Below are positions 49,718 to 61,538 of a stretch of DNA of 64,000 nucleotides, in pieces. The position numbers were made by a program, and so were the translations under genes. The DNA comes from Musa acuminata AAA Group (lineage: Eukaryota; Streptophyta; Magnoliopsida; Zingiberales; Musaceae). The stretch's first letter is position 1. The number at the start of each line of letters is the position of its first letter. Under the pieces are notes generated by a model. The model had not been told where the DNA came from, ran no database searches, and saw only the letters and a list, made by a program, of their open reading frames with translations. Where the stretch lies: the NCBI RefSeq assembly GCF_036884655.1, contig NC_088356.1:9590001-9654000 (forward strand). Reading direction: 5' to 3'.

Positions 49718-52397
49718 ATGTCAACTTCGGCTTGTGGTAACTCAAGATGGAGGTCATTCTAGTTCAAGACGGAGTTAATTTGGTACTACAGGGAGCCGAG
49801 AGCATTCCAGATGATATGTCAAAAGAAGAGCTTGCGAGTATGGATAAGAAGGCCCGATTAAGCATCATTCTAAATCTCTCTGACGAGGTTTTACAGGAGG
49901 TAGCTACGGAGACTACGACTAAGAGCATGTGGGACAAGCTTAAAGCCTTGTACATGAAGAGGATAGTGGAGAATCGTCTCTACTTGAAACACAGTCTATA
50001 TATGCTTCGGATGACTGAAGGTACATCTATACTCTCACATCTTGATAAGTTTGATTCTTTGGTTATGGATTTGGAGAATATATATGCAAAAATTGATGAT
50101 GAGGATAAGGCTTTGTTACTCTTGTGTTCTCTTCCCCAATCTTTTAAGCATTTCCGTGATACTTTGATTTATGGAAAAGAAACAGTTTCGTATCAAGAAA
50201 TTAAATCTGCACTGAAATCTAAGGAGCAGATAGACAGGAATATCACTGGGGAAAGTAGAGAGAATCAAGCTGAGGGTCTGGTTGTCAAGGGTAGAATGGA
50301 TAAAAGAGAATTTGACAGTAGTAGATCTAAATCTAGATCTAAATCCAGACATAGAAATTTGGAATGTAGATATTGTCATAAAATGGGGCACATTAAGGCT
50401 GATTGCTTTAAATTGAAAAATAAATTAAAGCAAAAAGGAAAACTTGTTGAGAAAACTACTGAGTCCGCTGAAGCTAGTGTAGCATCTGATTAGAATGTTG
50501 AAAATATTTTCTTTGCTACTGATGACAGGACGATGTCTAAAAATAATTGGATTTTAGATTCGGGTTGTTCTTATCACATGTGTCACAATAGGGATTTGTT
50601 TTCCACATATGAATCTTGTAATGATGGAATTGTTTTGATGTGCAATAATGCCGCATGTGATGTTGTTGGTAGAGGCACAATCCGAATTAAAATGCATGAT
50701 GGTATTGTGAGGATGCTCACTAATGTTAGACATGTTCCTGATTTAAAAAAGAATCTCATCTCTTTAGGCACCCTAGAGGCCCTTGGGTGTAAATACACAG
50801 CTGAAGGTGGAGTTATGAAAGTTTCTAGAAGTGCTCTTGTTATTATGAAAGCTTATAGGTCTGGTAGCTTGTATATTTTGCAGGGAACTACTGTCACAGG
50901 CTCAGTTGCAGTCTCGTCATCATCATTGTCTGATTCTGACATCACCAAATTATGTCATATGTGTTTGGGTCATATGAGCGAAAAAGGTTTGAGCATATTG
51001 AGCAAAAGATGTCTACTTTACGGATAGAGTACTGGGCCATTGGACTTTTGTGAACACTGCATTTTTGGAAAGCAGAAAAGAGTCAGCTTCACTTCTCCGG
51101 CAGTTCACAAAACGAAAGGTACTCTTGACTATATTCATTCAGATCTTTGGGGTCCAGCTCATGTTCAATATAAGGGTGGTGCTAGGTATATATTGACTTT
51201 CATTGATGATTATTCCAGGAAAGTTTGGGTTTATTTTCTGAAGCATAAAAATGATGATTTTCTAACCTTTAAATAATGGAAAGCTTTGATTGAGAAGCAA
51301 ACAGGTAAACAGATTAAGCGGCTTCGAACAGATAATGGCATGGAATTTTGTGAAGGTGACTACATCGCACTGTTAGGATGACGCCTCAGCAAAATGGTGT
51401 GGTCGAACGTATGAACAGAACACTCTTGGAGAGAGCAAGGTGTATGATCTCAAATGCAGGGTTGACAAAGGACTTTTGGGCAGAGGCGATTAATATGGTC
51501 TGTTACGTTATCAACCGCGCTCCTTCTGCAGCACTTAACTTTAAAACTCCGGAGGAAGTTTGGTCAGGTACTCCTGCTGATTACTCTGATTTAAAAAATT
51601 TTGGATGTCCAGCATACATGTATGTAAATGAAGGAAAATTAGAGCCTCGAGCGAAAAAGTGCATTTTTCTTGGGTATGCTTCTCGGGTGAAAGGATACAG
51701 ATTATGGTGTTCTGATCCCAAATCCCCAAAATTTGTAATTAGTAGAGATGTTACTTTTGATGAATTATCTATGTTATCTTCTAAAGAAGAATCTACTAGT
51801 TGTACAAATGATAATGCGCAGAAGCAGGTGGAGCTTGAGATTGGTAGTTCAGATTCTTTTAAATCGAACTCTTCTACTCAAAGAATGCCAGTAGGTGGTC
51901 CTGAGTCTACTGACGCAGATGATCTAGAGGAAGAGCAATATTCCATAGCCAAGGATAGACCACGGAGAGATATTCGACCACCACGAAGATATGCAAATTT
52001 AGTTGCATATGCTTTGTCTGTTGCAGAAGAAACAAGTGAAGTTGGTGAGTCTACTTCCTACTCAGATGCAGTTTCTTGTGATAATTTCGCTAAGTAGTTG
52101 ATTGCGATGAATGAAAAAATTGAGTCTCTCCATTGGAATAGAACTTGGGATCTTGTGAAGCCGCCTTCGGGTAAGAAAATTGTTGGATGCAAATGAGATA
52201 CTATTGCTGAGGGAAAGGTCCTTGTTCATAAAATTCATACGAAGGACAATCCAGCTGATATGTTTACGAAGCCTCTTCTAGTTTATAAGTTCAAGCAGTG
52301 CTTGGACTTGGTTAGTATTCATTGTTGGTGATTGCCCGTTGGGGCTTTTATGAAGAAGGTGGAGCAAGTTTTGTTGGGACATGCCAAGGTGGAGATT

Positions 52398-52820
52398 TGT
52401 TAGTTTGGCAAGTCTCATAGTCCCACATCGGAAAAATCAGACTTGTTGTCTCGTATTGGAACTATAAATAAGGGTCTGAGCTTTGAAGTCAGATGCATCA
52501 CAAGTGGCACCACAAGAAAACCTAAGTATTTACTTTGGTTTAAGTCCACACTCAGTTAAATAGTTTGGACTTATACTTTGGGTTTTTCTTGTTTAGTATT
52601 TTTGGGTATTTTATGACCTAGGAACATCTTCCTAAGTCATTTGTAATAGTCCCTTTTCATAGTAGTGATTTGCTCCTCTTTCGTCCGTGGATGTAGGTCA
52701 AAGTTAATTGACCGAACCATGTAAATCTAGTGTTCTTGTCGCTTTTATCTTTTTATTTTATTGTCTTTGTTGTGTTGCCAAAATTACCTTGTGGTAAATT
52801 TTTTGGGGCTAGCTCTAACA
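52398..52820 (+). repeat. 3' LTR of the Tnt1-like copia element
   Basis: 423 bp, the same length as the 5' LTR, preceded by aaggtggagatt. Confidence 0.92.
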
Positions 52821-53050
52821 TGAACTTCCAATGAACTCTCAAAGAACTCCCGATGAACTCTCGACGAGCTTCCGGCAAACTTCTGACACATCATTCTAAT
52901 ATTCGACATATTGTCTGATCTTTTACTCCGGTCTAACATATACTTTATGCCTTATCACTATCGTAGTTAATCCTACACACTTATTTCAATAAATAGATTA
53001 GATTAAATAATTTATCAATTGATTTGATAGTCAAAATCCTTGATTCCACA

Positions 53051-54252
53051 TATAATACTTCCAAACTTTCAAATATAGTAGTGATAAGACCATAGTTAAT
53101 ATATATCAACACTAATTCAACCAACATGTATCAAATCAAACAATAATTCAACCTAAAAATTTATACTTAATATTCTATGGGTCAAACATGTTATATGTGA
53201 TCTATCTCTTTCAATCCCTAGCAAAATGAGCATATCCTTTAGTTCATCTCTTTCATTATTTTTAAAGATTCAAACTTAGTCTATATCTTTCTAATATTAC
53301 GAGATGTTTCACTCGTTCGTATCTATTCGTTGCGGTATGATTCAACTTCGTTTAGTCAAATCATAATTTAACTAGCTCATTTCTTTTTATCCACCTAGTT
53401 CAGATATTATATCGATAATTAAGAAGCGATGAGCTTGAATCAAATTCATTAGAGTTAATATATAACAAAGATAAGACTAATTAAATCCAAAAGGTTAAAC
53501 ATCTAGATTACTGGTGAAACTATATATATATATATATATGACTTGAGCTTGTTAATCCTTAGCAATATATGATTATCATCTCAGTTAATTTATCTTGCTA
53601 TTTTTAAAAAACACTATGTTGTCTTTTTGACCAAAGGAAATCTTATGATTTCAGCTTAATATATACATAGTTCAAAGGAAGGCCAAGTGGTTCTCGGATG
53701 AGTCTAGTCACAGTGGACCTCTACCTTAGCTGTAGCATTGAAGAAGATGCTGAGTTCATAAAGGATCTCTTCCTTAGCCTTGAATGTTTGGCCATTCAGT
53801 CAAATCTCCAATAGCGTAAACACATTCAAAGGAAAGAAGGAAGAAGAGAACTATAGAAGAAAAAACAAGAGAAGACAAATATATGGATGGAGACATTCGG
53901 ATTGCATTTAATAGAATGATTCATTCGTATGATAATATCTCCGACTATACAAGAATTTATAGGATGTCGTCCTCATATATCATGTTATCATCCTTCAAGC
54001 CAAGCTTACATGCTCAAGCATCTAGCCATATTACTGTTCTGTAAAGATTACACACAGCTGGTCTTGTTTGTCCTTGAGTTTGAGGGAGAAGAGAGAGGGA
54101 GGTTTAGTGATATGCAATGGTGTCAACGTGAGAAAAGCCTCATGATCAGTATCAACTGTTCTCTGTTCATTAGGCTCGTTTCTAATCCAAAACATGAGCT
54201 CTGTGCACTCTTGCCGATCTATTTTACACTGGTCTACAATCCGAGTCACATA
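53051..54252. other. Intergenic region and 3' UTR of the YUCCA gene
   Basis: AT-rich, with a (TA)n run at 53521-53539. No gene is recognised. The last few hundred bases before 54253 probably form the YUCCA 3' UTR (minus strand). Confidence 0.45.
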
Positions 54253-55721
54253 TTAGATCTGCGAGATGCATCTCCCATGGCAGGCGATGGGTCTCCTCGC
54301 CAACTTCAGTTCCTCTTTCCACATACTGCCGATGTCGTCGGCTATCCTCACTGCATCCGAGGAAACGCCAGAGAGGCCTCTCCTCGTGAAACCGACAGTG
54401 TAGAGTCCACACTGTCCTTTCCACCCGTTTGGGAATGGCGTCTTGGGAAACCCATCTTTGGAGAAGAAATCACATCCCTGCAAACCCAAACAAAGAAATG
54501 TAGGTCAATCTCCCATTCTTCTTCTCAAGCTGACATCGAGGTGTGTCGTCATGTTCGTGCACTCACTGTCGAATTGAAAGAGAAGAGAATCTTTGCTAGT
54601 ACCTGAAGCCACTGAGGGACGTTGCTGCGGTATCCCGTCGCCAAGATGACGGAGTCAATGTGGAGGATTCGGCCGTCGACGAGCTCGACTTTTCCCGGGG
54701 AGAACCTCTTGATTCCGGGGACCACTTTGATGTCACCGGATCTTATCTTACCAAGAGCTCCTACGTCCAGAACAGGGGTCCTCCCCTCTGTGTTCTTGAG
54801 CTCCACAGGACCGGTTGAAGGCCTCCTCAGGCCGTACTTCTCTACGTTGCCCAGCACAAGCCGCGCCAACACCAGCAAAGTCTTGTCCACTAGCCACAGC
54901 GGCAGCCAATTCATCAGGAGAGCGGCCAACTCGAATGTCGATTTCCCGAGAACCTCCCGCGGCAGAACATGAACCTGTAATCACGTTTCATGAACAAGCT
55001 CGATCCACGCTAGGTATATGTTTGGGGTCGTACGACAATGGCCACTTACCGAATCGCGGACCACCATAGCCGGGAAGGCACCGTAGTCGCAGAGATCGAG
55101 GCAGATCTCCATGCCGGAGTTGCCACAGCCGACCACCAACGCGCGCTTCCCGCGGTAGGCCTCGCCAGACTTGTAGTCGCAGACATGCATCAGGTCGCCG
55201 CCGAACTCCCCCAGGCCCACCAGCTCGGGGACTACCTTCTCTGCATTCTCGCCGGTCGCCACCACCAGCCACCTGCTAATGTACTCTACCTCGTGGCACC
55301 GGCTTGCTGCCGCGGTGCCGGACCCTACAGTCCTCACCAGCCACAATCCGTACGTTTCATCGAACCTCGCCGACTGCACGGACTGGTTGAACCGCGGGCG
55401 GATCTGGAAGTGCTGAGCGTACGACTCCAAGTAATCTATGAACTGCTTCTTGGTAGGATACTCGGGGAAATCATCGGGGAAGGGGAACTTGGGAAGCTGG
55501 CAGAACTGCTTGGGGAGGTGGAGCTTCAAGCGGTCGTAGGTACGCTTTTGCCAGAGGGAGGCAATGCAGTCGGACCGCTCGAGGACGACGAAGGGCACGC
55601 CGTGCTCCTTCAGGCACGCTGCGACGGCTAAGCCGGACGGGCCAGCTCCGACGATGATCGGACCGTTCACCCACACACATCTTGGGGGAAAGCACTGTGC
55701 TCGATCGGTCATGCCGGCCAT
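54253..55721 (-). CDS. YUC: YUCCA-type flavin-containing monooxygenase (auxin biosynthesis)
   Basis: Converts indole-3-pyruvate to indole-3-acetic acid using FAD, NADPH and O2, the rate-limiting step of the main auxin pathway. Three exons on the minus strand: 55721-55050, 54974-54603 and 54477-54253. All junctions are GT-AG in phase 0, giving 422 aa, the usual YUCCA length. Motifs: FAD site GAGPSG (residues 25-30), [20 protein letters not shown], the VVATGENAE segment, NADPH site GCGNSG (198-203), [11 protein letters not shown], the [10 protein letters not shown] motif, and C-terminal [14 protein letters not shown]. All residues expected for activity appear present. Which member of the YUCCA family it is cannot be fixed; the sequence resembles the YUC3/5/7/8/9 group. 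Long plus-strand ORFs here are antisense shadows. Confidence 0.94.
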
Positions 55722-55899
55722 TCTTGGCTGTTTACAGGAAACAGGACAGAGCTGGAGAAGGTTTGGAAGTTATGATTGGAATAGTCGTCGGAGTACCAAT
55801 GGGATTTCAGATAGCGAAGGTGATAGTGAGTGGGAATTAGAAGAGAATGAGGCAATGGAGACGTGCTGAAGTGGGGAAGGGTGGGATGATGGGGAGGGG

Positions 55900-55909
55900 T
55901 TTAAATAGG
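55900..55909 (-). promoter_or_regulatory. Candidate TATA box of the YUCCA gene
   Basis: Plus-strand tttaaatagg, read on the minus strand as cctatttaaa, about 180 bases upstream of the ATG in a C-rich context. Confidence 0.5.
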
Positions 55910-55921
55910 GGAGGTTCTCAA

Positions 55922-58900
55922 ATGATGACCCTGCAGCATGCTGATCTCTTCAATATCCAAGACGAGGTTCCCAGCAAGATGCAAGTTTTCTTTCTTATAT
56001 TCTGTTCATGAGAATCGAATGAAGTGATTTGTCGGTGTACAGAAATGGTGGGATCGGGATCGAACCCCTTTTTTTATTTTAATGTTTATCCACTGCACAG
56101 CACCACACTCGAGTCTTGACGGAGGATCCATTTCGAGCACTCATTGGGAAGCAGTAGCTGTCTGATCCATCATTAGTGAGATCGATAGGGGTTATCGTTG
56201 TGATTTCATGCTGCATTAATGTCGATCGACAGTGTTCTTCGCCTGATCCGCAGTGTTCCGCCCGAGAGCCACAAATACACTTTTCATGCCTTGCTTGTTG
56301 GCCAAAATTGCTTCTTGGCGTCGTTTAGTCAAGCGGTGGTCGAGATCATTATTATTGCCCGATAGCGAGGATAATGGTACAGCTTTGTCCCTCATCGTCG
56401 TCGTCGTCGTCGTCGTCATCATCTCGACGCGAATGGCTCTGATGCAATGATCTGCTACAGTCTACGCTTCCTCTCCCGGGCGGTCATCGCCCGAACCATA
56501 TCAACTAGATCCGGGGATGCGGTGTGGATCCCACTGGGGAAATCTGACGGCGGACGGGACCCACACGGCCTCATTGGTCATCCGCCCTGGATGTAGTCGG
56601 CGCTTCCTCACCACCCACAATATTAACTCCGGTTGGATGCACAATTATCCACAATTTTCTTCGAAGAAAATAAAAGAAAACCTCTCTCTATTCCAAAGTT
56701 AATTTAAGCGGTGGCCGATTCACAAAGCAATTTGGATCGCTCGCGTAGTGCCTGCCAGCTTTGGTTGGGAATGATGGAGTAGGAATTCTTTCATTAATGG
56801 TGAAGGCATGTGCACGAAACCTCGAAGTTTCGTGAGCAGCTCTTCTTTTCAAGCATGTCATGAGGAGATGAAGAACTCGCCGCCCTTAACTAAGTTCTCA
56901 CTCCATCTCCCTCGAAACGAGCATGAGAATATTGGTCACCACCACCGTTCGTCGATGTGCATTAGTTCTGCGCTAGACAAATGGAGGAAGAGCGCCATGG
57001 CCACGTATCTTAATGCCTTTGTTTAAGCGTTTATCAGCTCACCAAAGCTCGATGACACAACTTTCCGGCAAAACATACGCACGCGACTCATTTTTGTGGC
57101 TTCCTAGGAATGTGATGTATGCTTGTAGCAAGGACGGCATACAAGATTTAGCATCCATTCTCGATCATCTTCTTTGATCATCGCAATGTAGTAGCAAAAA
57201 TAGTTTCTCCCTCTTCAAAAGAGGCCTAGTAGTAGAACAAAGGATATTACAATGGTGCTGAGATATAGTTCTTGATCGTCGTTGATGATTAGAGAGGACC
57301 CGTGCACAAGATCTCTGTGAGAGGTTAGGTTATGCTAACTCATCGAGAACCTTTTCTGATCGATTCTAAATGGATTAGTTGCTCCCACACGAAGTTTGAT
57401 GGGTCCATGTGATTATAAATAATCCAATATAAATGATGATCGAGTTAAATTAGATGGCCACTAATCATGCTCGATAAAGTTAACGTACTTCGTCTTCTTA
57501 ATATATAGATCGAGATGATAAAAGATTATAGTGACATACTGACATATGAATGAGGATGACTTCATGGCTTACGCTCTACTGAGTTCCCTTTCTTGCGGTG
57601 CTTTCGACTAGTCTAAAACCAGTTTCCAAAGTGCATCATCACATGGTAAGTGAGTATATGATACTGATACGCTTAAGAGTAAAGCACATTGGAAAGCTGC
57701 TTGCACCGGTTTCTACAAGGCTTCGTGGGGTTTCACCAGAGCTTCCTCTTCCTCTCGTGGAGCTTCTTGCTCCACGCATGAGGAGGACAGATGTTTAGGG
57801 CAGCAGTCCTCCATTGTTATGTGTGCCCTCATGCTTCGAGGGCATGCTGTTGATGCTACGTTGCACTGTCTTGGAATAGTTGCATGGATTTGGGGAATGA
57901 CACGTAAAAGGATTTGATTCACCTATCCTGTGACATGATTCCCTAGGAAACCAAATGTAATGTGCTTGGAGGTTTGTGCTAAGCTGGTAGTGTGGTATCA
58001 AAATCTCATACTTCGTGATTGGGTTTGTGCTAAGCTAATAGTTTAGTCTTTGTTTTCAAACGGATCCTATTATTTTGGACTTCATTGTTGCTCATTCCGG
58101 TACATTTAATTAGATGATCAAAGAATACCCCCCCCATCTCTTTGAGATTCCCAATCATGTTATTTGGTGATTGAGTCTTTACTACATCTGAAATGTGCTA
58201 TGAGGCGCGATCCATATTTCAAATATAAATTGATGTTTAATAAGATTTAAAATAAAATTATTTGACTTGGATGCTACATTATAAATACTTAAATATTGAT
58301 ATTATCTTAGGATAATATTAGTATTTTAGTATTTACATAATGTTAATGAATTTTTTTTATTTTCAAGGTACCCTACGATATTCTCTAAATCACAAGATTG
58401 CCAATATATAATAACCCTAACCCTTGTTTTCTCTTCCCTTCTATCAATTTCTATCGTCACCGATTCTTGCTCTCATAAGGCTGTCGTGTCACTTACTTCA
58501 TTGGTTGCTTACTTTGTCGGGTAGCTTGCTCCATAGTACTACTAATCTCAAGAATAATAACAACTCTAGTACCTAATTTCTAACATATTTTTTTTATATG
58601 TCTTTTGATTTATTCCCTATAAAATAATTTTATTCGGTCATTGACTTGAGCGTCATAATGATCACGTTGAAAAATCCTCTCAATCTTGATTTTTATATAG
58701 ATCGATCATCAAACAAGCATCCGAATATCCCTTAGCCACCAAGCAAACATTCTTACACCAAATCTGATTGATCTAGATTTTACTCACATTCTACCATCCG
58801 GATGGATGAGGATGGGGATCCAAAAACTTTGAGAACCTCAACTCTTTGATTAGGGTTAATGCACTAGCTTTGATCGTCGAATTAATACTTCAGATTCAAG

Positions 58901-60960
58901 ATTTCTAATACATTTGCCATGATTCAATTAATGAAGAACCCAATCAAGTCCCAATTAATTCCTCAAGACCATGAAGTCTATGCATCCACAGAACGATGCT
59001 CGTTTTGGGCCTTTTAGGGTTTTAGCACTTCGTACAATGTGGCGATCTAAGTCACGATTTTGGGAGATCATATATTCAGTAACATACGTTTTTTTAGGCC
59101 CAAACAATCTTATATTTTTCTAAAATGTATCTTTGAAATTTATATAAACCATATTATATATAACATTATTATAAAAATTATGTATTAAAATTATATTTAC
59201 CTATAAACACCTGAAATTCCCAAGCAAATATGACTTTTTCTTTGCATGATTACAGTCTTTCTTTTTTCTTTACGATAAAGAAAAACTTTAAGTTGCATTA
59301 TTCCTAAAATATCTTCATAAAATTAATACTTTATAGAAAAAATAAGATATTAAATCTTACCAAATTAGATTTATGTCGTTTGGATCATTTCTAGAGTCGA
59401 TGCTGTACTCGTGGTGGGATAATCCAACTCAGAAACCACGCTGTGGTCCAACGCAGGCACGCGCTCTCGGCCCCCGGTCACGTGGACTCACTCGCCATCC
59501 CTGATCCGCTGTTTGGTGTCGTTCAGAAAAATCGACTTTTTGCGTCGACTATTAGTGGCATAAGAGGGGTCCCGATGAGGACAGAGGTGTTTGGCTCCAA
59601 GCAGTTGGATGCGTCGCGTGGAGAGGGGTGCAGCAGAGCCCGTCTCCGCGGGCCATACTCCCTCCACCCCACGTGGACTCCGCGTCGCGGCGTACTCGAC
59701 GGGTCCCGCCCATCTCGGATCTACCCACGTAGCTTCGTAGCGTGTGACCCACTTGCCTCGGCCAACACCGTGATCGACGCTTGTGGTTGCACGTGTTCGA
59801 CGCATTGCATGCAAACTTTGTCCGGCGTTCAGCGCACTTAGCGGACCAATGGGAAGTCCTGATTTCGTGGGACCACCGAGCGAAACCATCGGTGATCGAT
59901 GGATTTCGGCGGGCTTGCATGTAGCTTGCTGTTCCACCGCGTCGGCGCTTTTAAAAGGAGCTTAAAATGGTTTCAAATCTGTAGATCCGCATGCTTATCC
60001 CCTAAAACATTTGGTCAAATACTCGATCATCAACTTGGGTAGTTAGCCGATACCACATCCGATGGTGGAAGGTGAACTGTCGTGTGCCGTTTCGAGAACG
60101 CTGCACCACCAAGCGGAAGCAAGGAGGACGAAAGCCCATACTTATCTCACTGCTACTATGAGTGTCATCACTTGCTCTGGATTGCTTGCACTCATTGTGC
60201 TGTTTTCAAAGCATTCCTTACTGTCAATCTCACTGCTACTGCGAGTGACCTCATTCACAATGGATTACTTGGACGCTTCGGGCTTACTGGTGTGCTGCTG
60301 TTCTTGAAGCATTCCTCACATACTGCTGGTTTTTGTTTCGGAACAATGGAATGCGACGAACCCGATTTGGCTCCAGTTATGATCTATCCGTTTAATGAAC
60401 AGCTTCGATCTATCCACCCCTTCTGTCGATTAGGTTCCTGTCAAAAAGGATTAGTTCTTATCCACAAGCTTACCATGTTTCCTCCGGACGTGTACCATTA
60501 GAATTGTCATCTTGCCGAATCGCCCTGGAAATTTGCAGTCGACGACAAGATTAGACCGGGGGGAGGAAGACAGTAGTACATGTGAGGTGGATGCAACGAA
60601 CGAGCGCGAAGAATGGGCAGTATTGACCGTATGAGTGGATGCAGTCTCCGTCACCAGTCACAAAAGAATCTTACTAACAACTTTTCACTGTTCTACCGCT
60701 TTGTTGCATCTTTGTCTTTTATACGGCCACGTCGACTAGAGTGGTGTGGGTCCCGAATAGAGGCCAATCGACGTGCGCCTACGTCAGGGCGGTCAAACCA
60801 CCGACGGGTGTCGAGAGTACTGCCGGGCCTTTATTGTCGAAAGGCGACCGAAGACTCCGCTGGTGGATGCGCCGACGGGACCCACTCCCCAACGCCGCCG
60901 ACGTGAAACCTGTGTACGAGCGCGGGTTAGATGCTCCTCTCGTCCAACGGTGTGCGAACT
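55922..60960. other. Intergenic region between YUCCA and NCED
   Basis: 55922-57050 is mixed composition and includes a (GTC)n run at 56396-56417. 57050-59400 is mostly AT-rich. 59400-60960 is GC-richer with several CACGTG-like sites. ORFs such as 56808-57026, 59443-59841 and 60082-60501 match no family and are probably chance ORFs. No gene can be supported. Confidence 0.4.
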
Positions 60961-60967
60961 AAGAAAT

Positions 60968-60976
60968 CCACGTGGC
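60968..60976 (+). promoter_or_regulatory. G-box / ABRE-like site upstream of NCED
   Basis: ccacgtggc, a perfect palindromic G-box core about 565 bases before the ATG. Such sites bind bZIP (ABF/AREB) and bHLH factors and are common in stress-induced NCED promoters. Confidence 0.5.
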
Positions 60977-61130
60977 AATCTGCCGCTCGCGGGCGAAGCG
61001 GGCCCGCCCCGACAGATGCCTAACCTGGCATGTGCACAGTCGATCTGGGACTCCGAGGTTGAGTACGCTGCTCCGGGGATGCAGCTGATCCGCGCTTCCT
61101 CCTTTTAAACCGTAGTACCCACTCGGATGG

Positions 61131-61136
61131 CACGTG
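61131..61136 (+). promoter_or_regulatory. CACGTG G-box upstream of NCED
   Basis: cacgtg, about 400 bases before the ATG. Confidence 0.4.
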
Positions 61137-61243
61137 CACTTCGATAGCCCGAGCAGTTCGTCCAGTCTGGCTCAACCTGCAGGTGGTAGCCCGTCTCATA
61201 GCAGCCTTTCCTTCGCACCAACTGTAACCGATCGTGGTCGTTC

Positions 61244-61249
61244 CACGTG
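61244..61249 (+). promoter_or_regulatory. CACGTG G-box upstream of NCED
   Basis: cacgtg within ttccacgtgttcg, about 290 bases before the ATG. Confidence 0.45.
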
Positions 61250-61496
61250 TTCGTCTATGTATATCATGCAAGTCGGAGGTCCATTTATGCATGCTCGAAA
61301 GGCGAACTGTGTTGCTACATTCGGAATAATGCAATACACCGAAACCCCCCAAACGGAGGCAGTTGTGTGAGTCACCCGGCTCTTGACCCCACCACATCCT
61401 CGATTTTGGTTAGCCATTTTTATGTACGACATCCCGCAGTATCCACCCCATCTGCTATGTCGTCATCGCGAGAATCATAAACCTGGAGAGGTTTTA

Positions 61497-61505
61497 AAAC
61501 CCTAA
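61497..61505 (+). promoter_or_regulatory. Telo-box in the NCED leader
   Basis: aaaccctaa, 34 bases before the ATG. Telo-boxes occur in many plant 5' leaders and promoters and can recruit Myb-type or Polycomb-linked factors. Confidence 0.45.
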
Positions 61506-61538
61506 CCCCTAGGGCTCATCCGCACAGAAGCAGTAGCT

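Larger units (their letters stand above)
41009..52330 (+). pseudogene. Copia gag-pol polyprotein, interrupted and deleted
   Basis: The start MTITKIVVEKFDRNV (41009-41053) is split by the nested element and resumes at 49723 (NFGLW, stop, LKMEV). Gag runs to 50493 and has a CCHC knuckle CRYCHKMGHIKADC (50367-50408). After an in-frame TAG come the protease region ([13 protein letters not shown]), the GAG-pre-integrase and integrase parts (HSDLWGP, RLRTDNGMEF), then MTPQQNGVVERMNRTLLERA and DFWAEAI after a small deletion with frameshift near 51365. Text then jumps from SGKKIVGCK (about 52193) to EGKVLVHKIHTKDNPADMFT (52211-52270), the end of RNase H. The whole reverse transcriptase is missing. 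Stops lie at 49738, 50491, 51025, 51274, 52095 and 52196. The element cannot move by itself. Confidence 0.9.
40546..52820 (+). mobile_element. Tnt1/Tork-like Ty1-copia element, defective, interrupted by a nested element
   Basis: Two 423-bp LTRs (40546-40968 and 52398-52820), each starting tgttagtttggcaagt and ending ctagctctaaca. The primer-binding site tggtatcagagct follows the left LTR after two bases and matches initiator Met-tRNA. A polypurine-like aaggtggagatt precedes the right LTR. Flanks are caaac and tgaac, possibly a decayed 5-bp target duplication. Without the nested 8.66-kb insertion the element is about 3.6 kb, short for this lineage because the reverse transcriptase has been deleted. 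Confidence 0.92.
39613..53050 (-). mobile_element. SIRE-like copia LTR split by a nested insertion (39613-40545 + 52821-53050)
   Basis: The left part begins tgttaggttcaagttggcac (39613), matching the start of the LTR at 41054 (tgttaggatcgag, then agcactaagag). It continues with the 'tagtggttcgatctgacct' block, the 'tttataggcccc' block and GGCGGTACCACC modules. The right part resumes at 52821 with 'tgaacttccaatgaactct' and 'tatcgtagttaatcctacac', and ends tgattccaca near 53050, matching the far end of the same LTR family. No internal region or partner LTR was found, so it looks like an old solo LTR in minus orientation, interrupted by the copia element at 40546-52820. Confidence 0.75.

Noticed and set aside
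55038..55631. Plus-strand ORF of 197 aa over the YUCCA exon 1
   Set aside because: Antisense shadow; the minus strand carries all YUCCA motifs.
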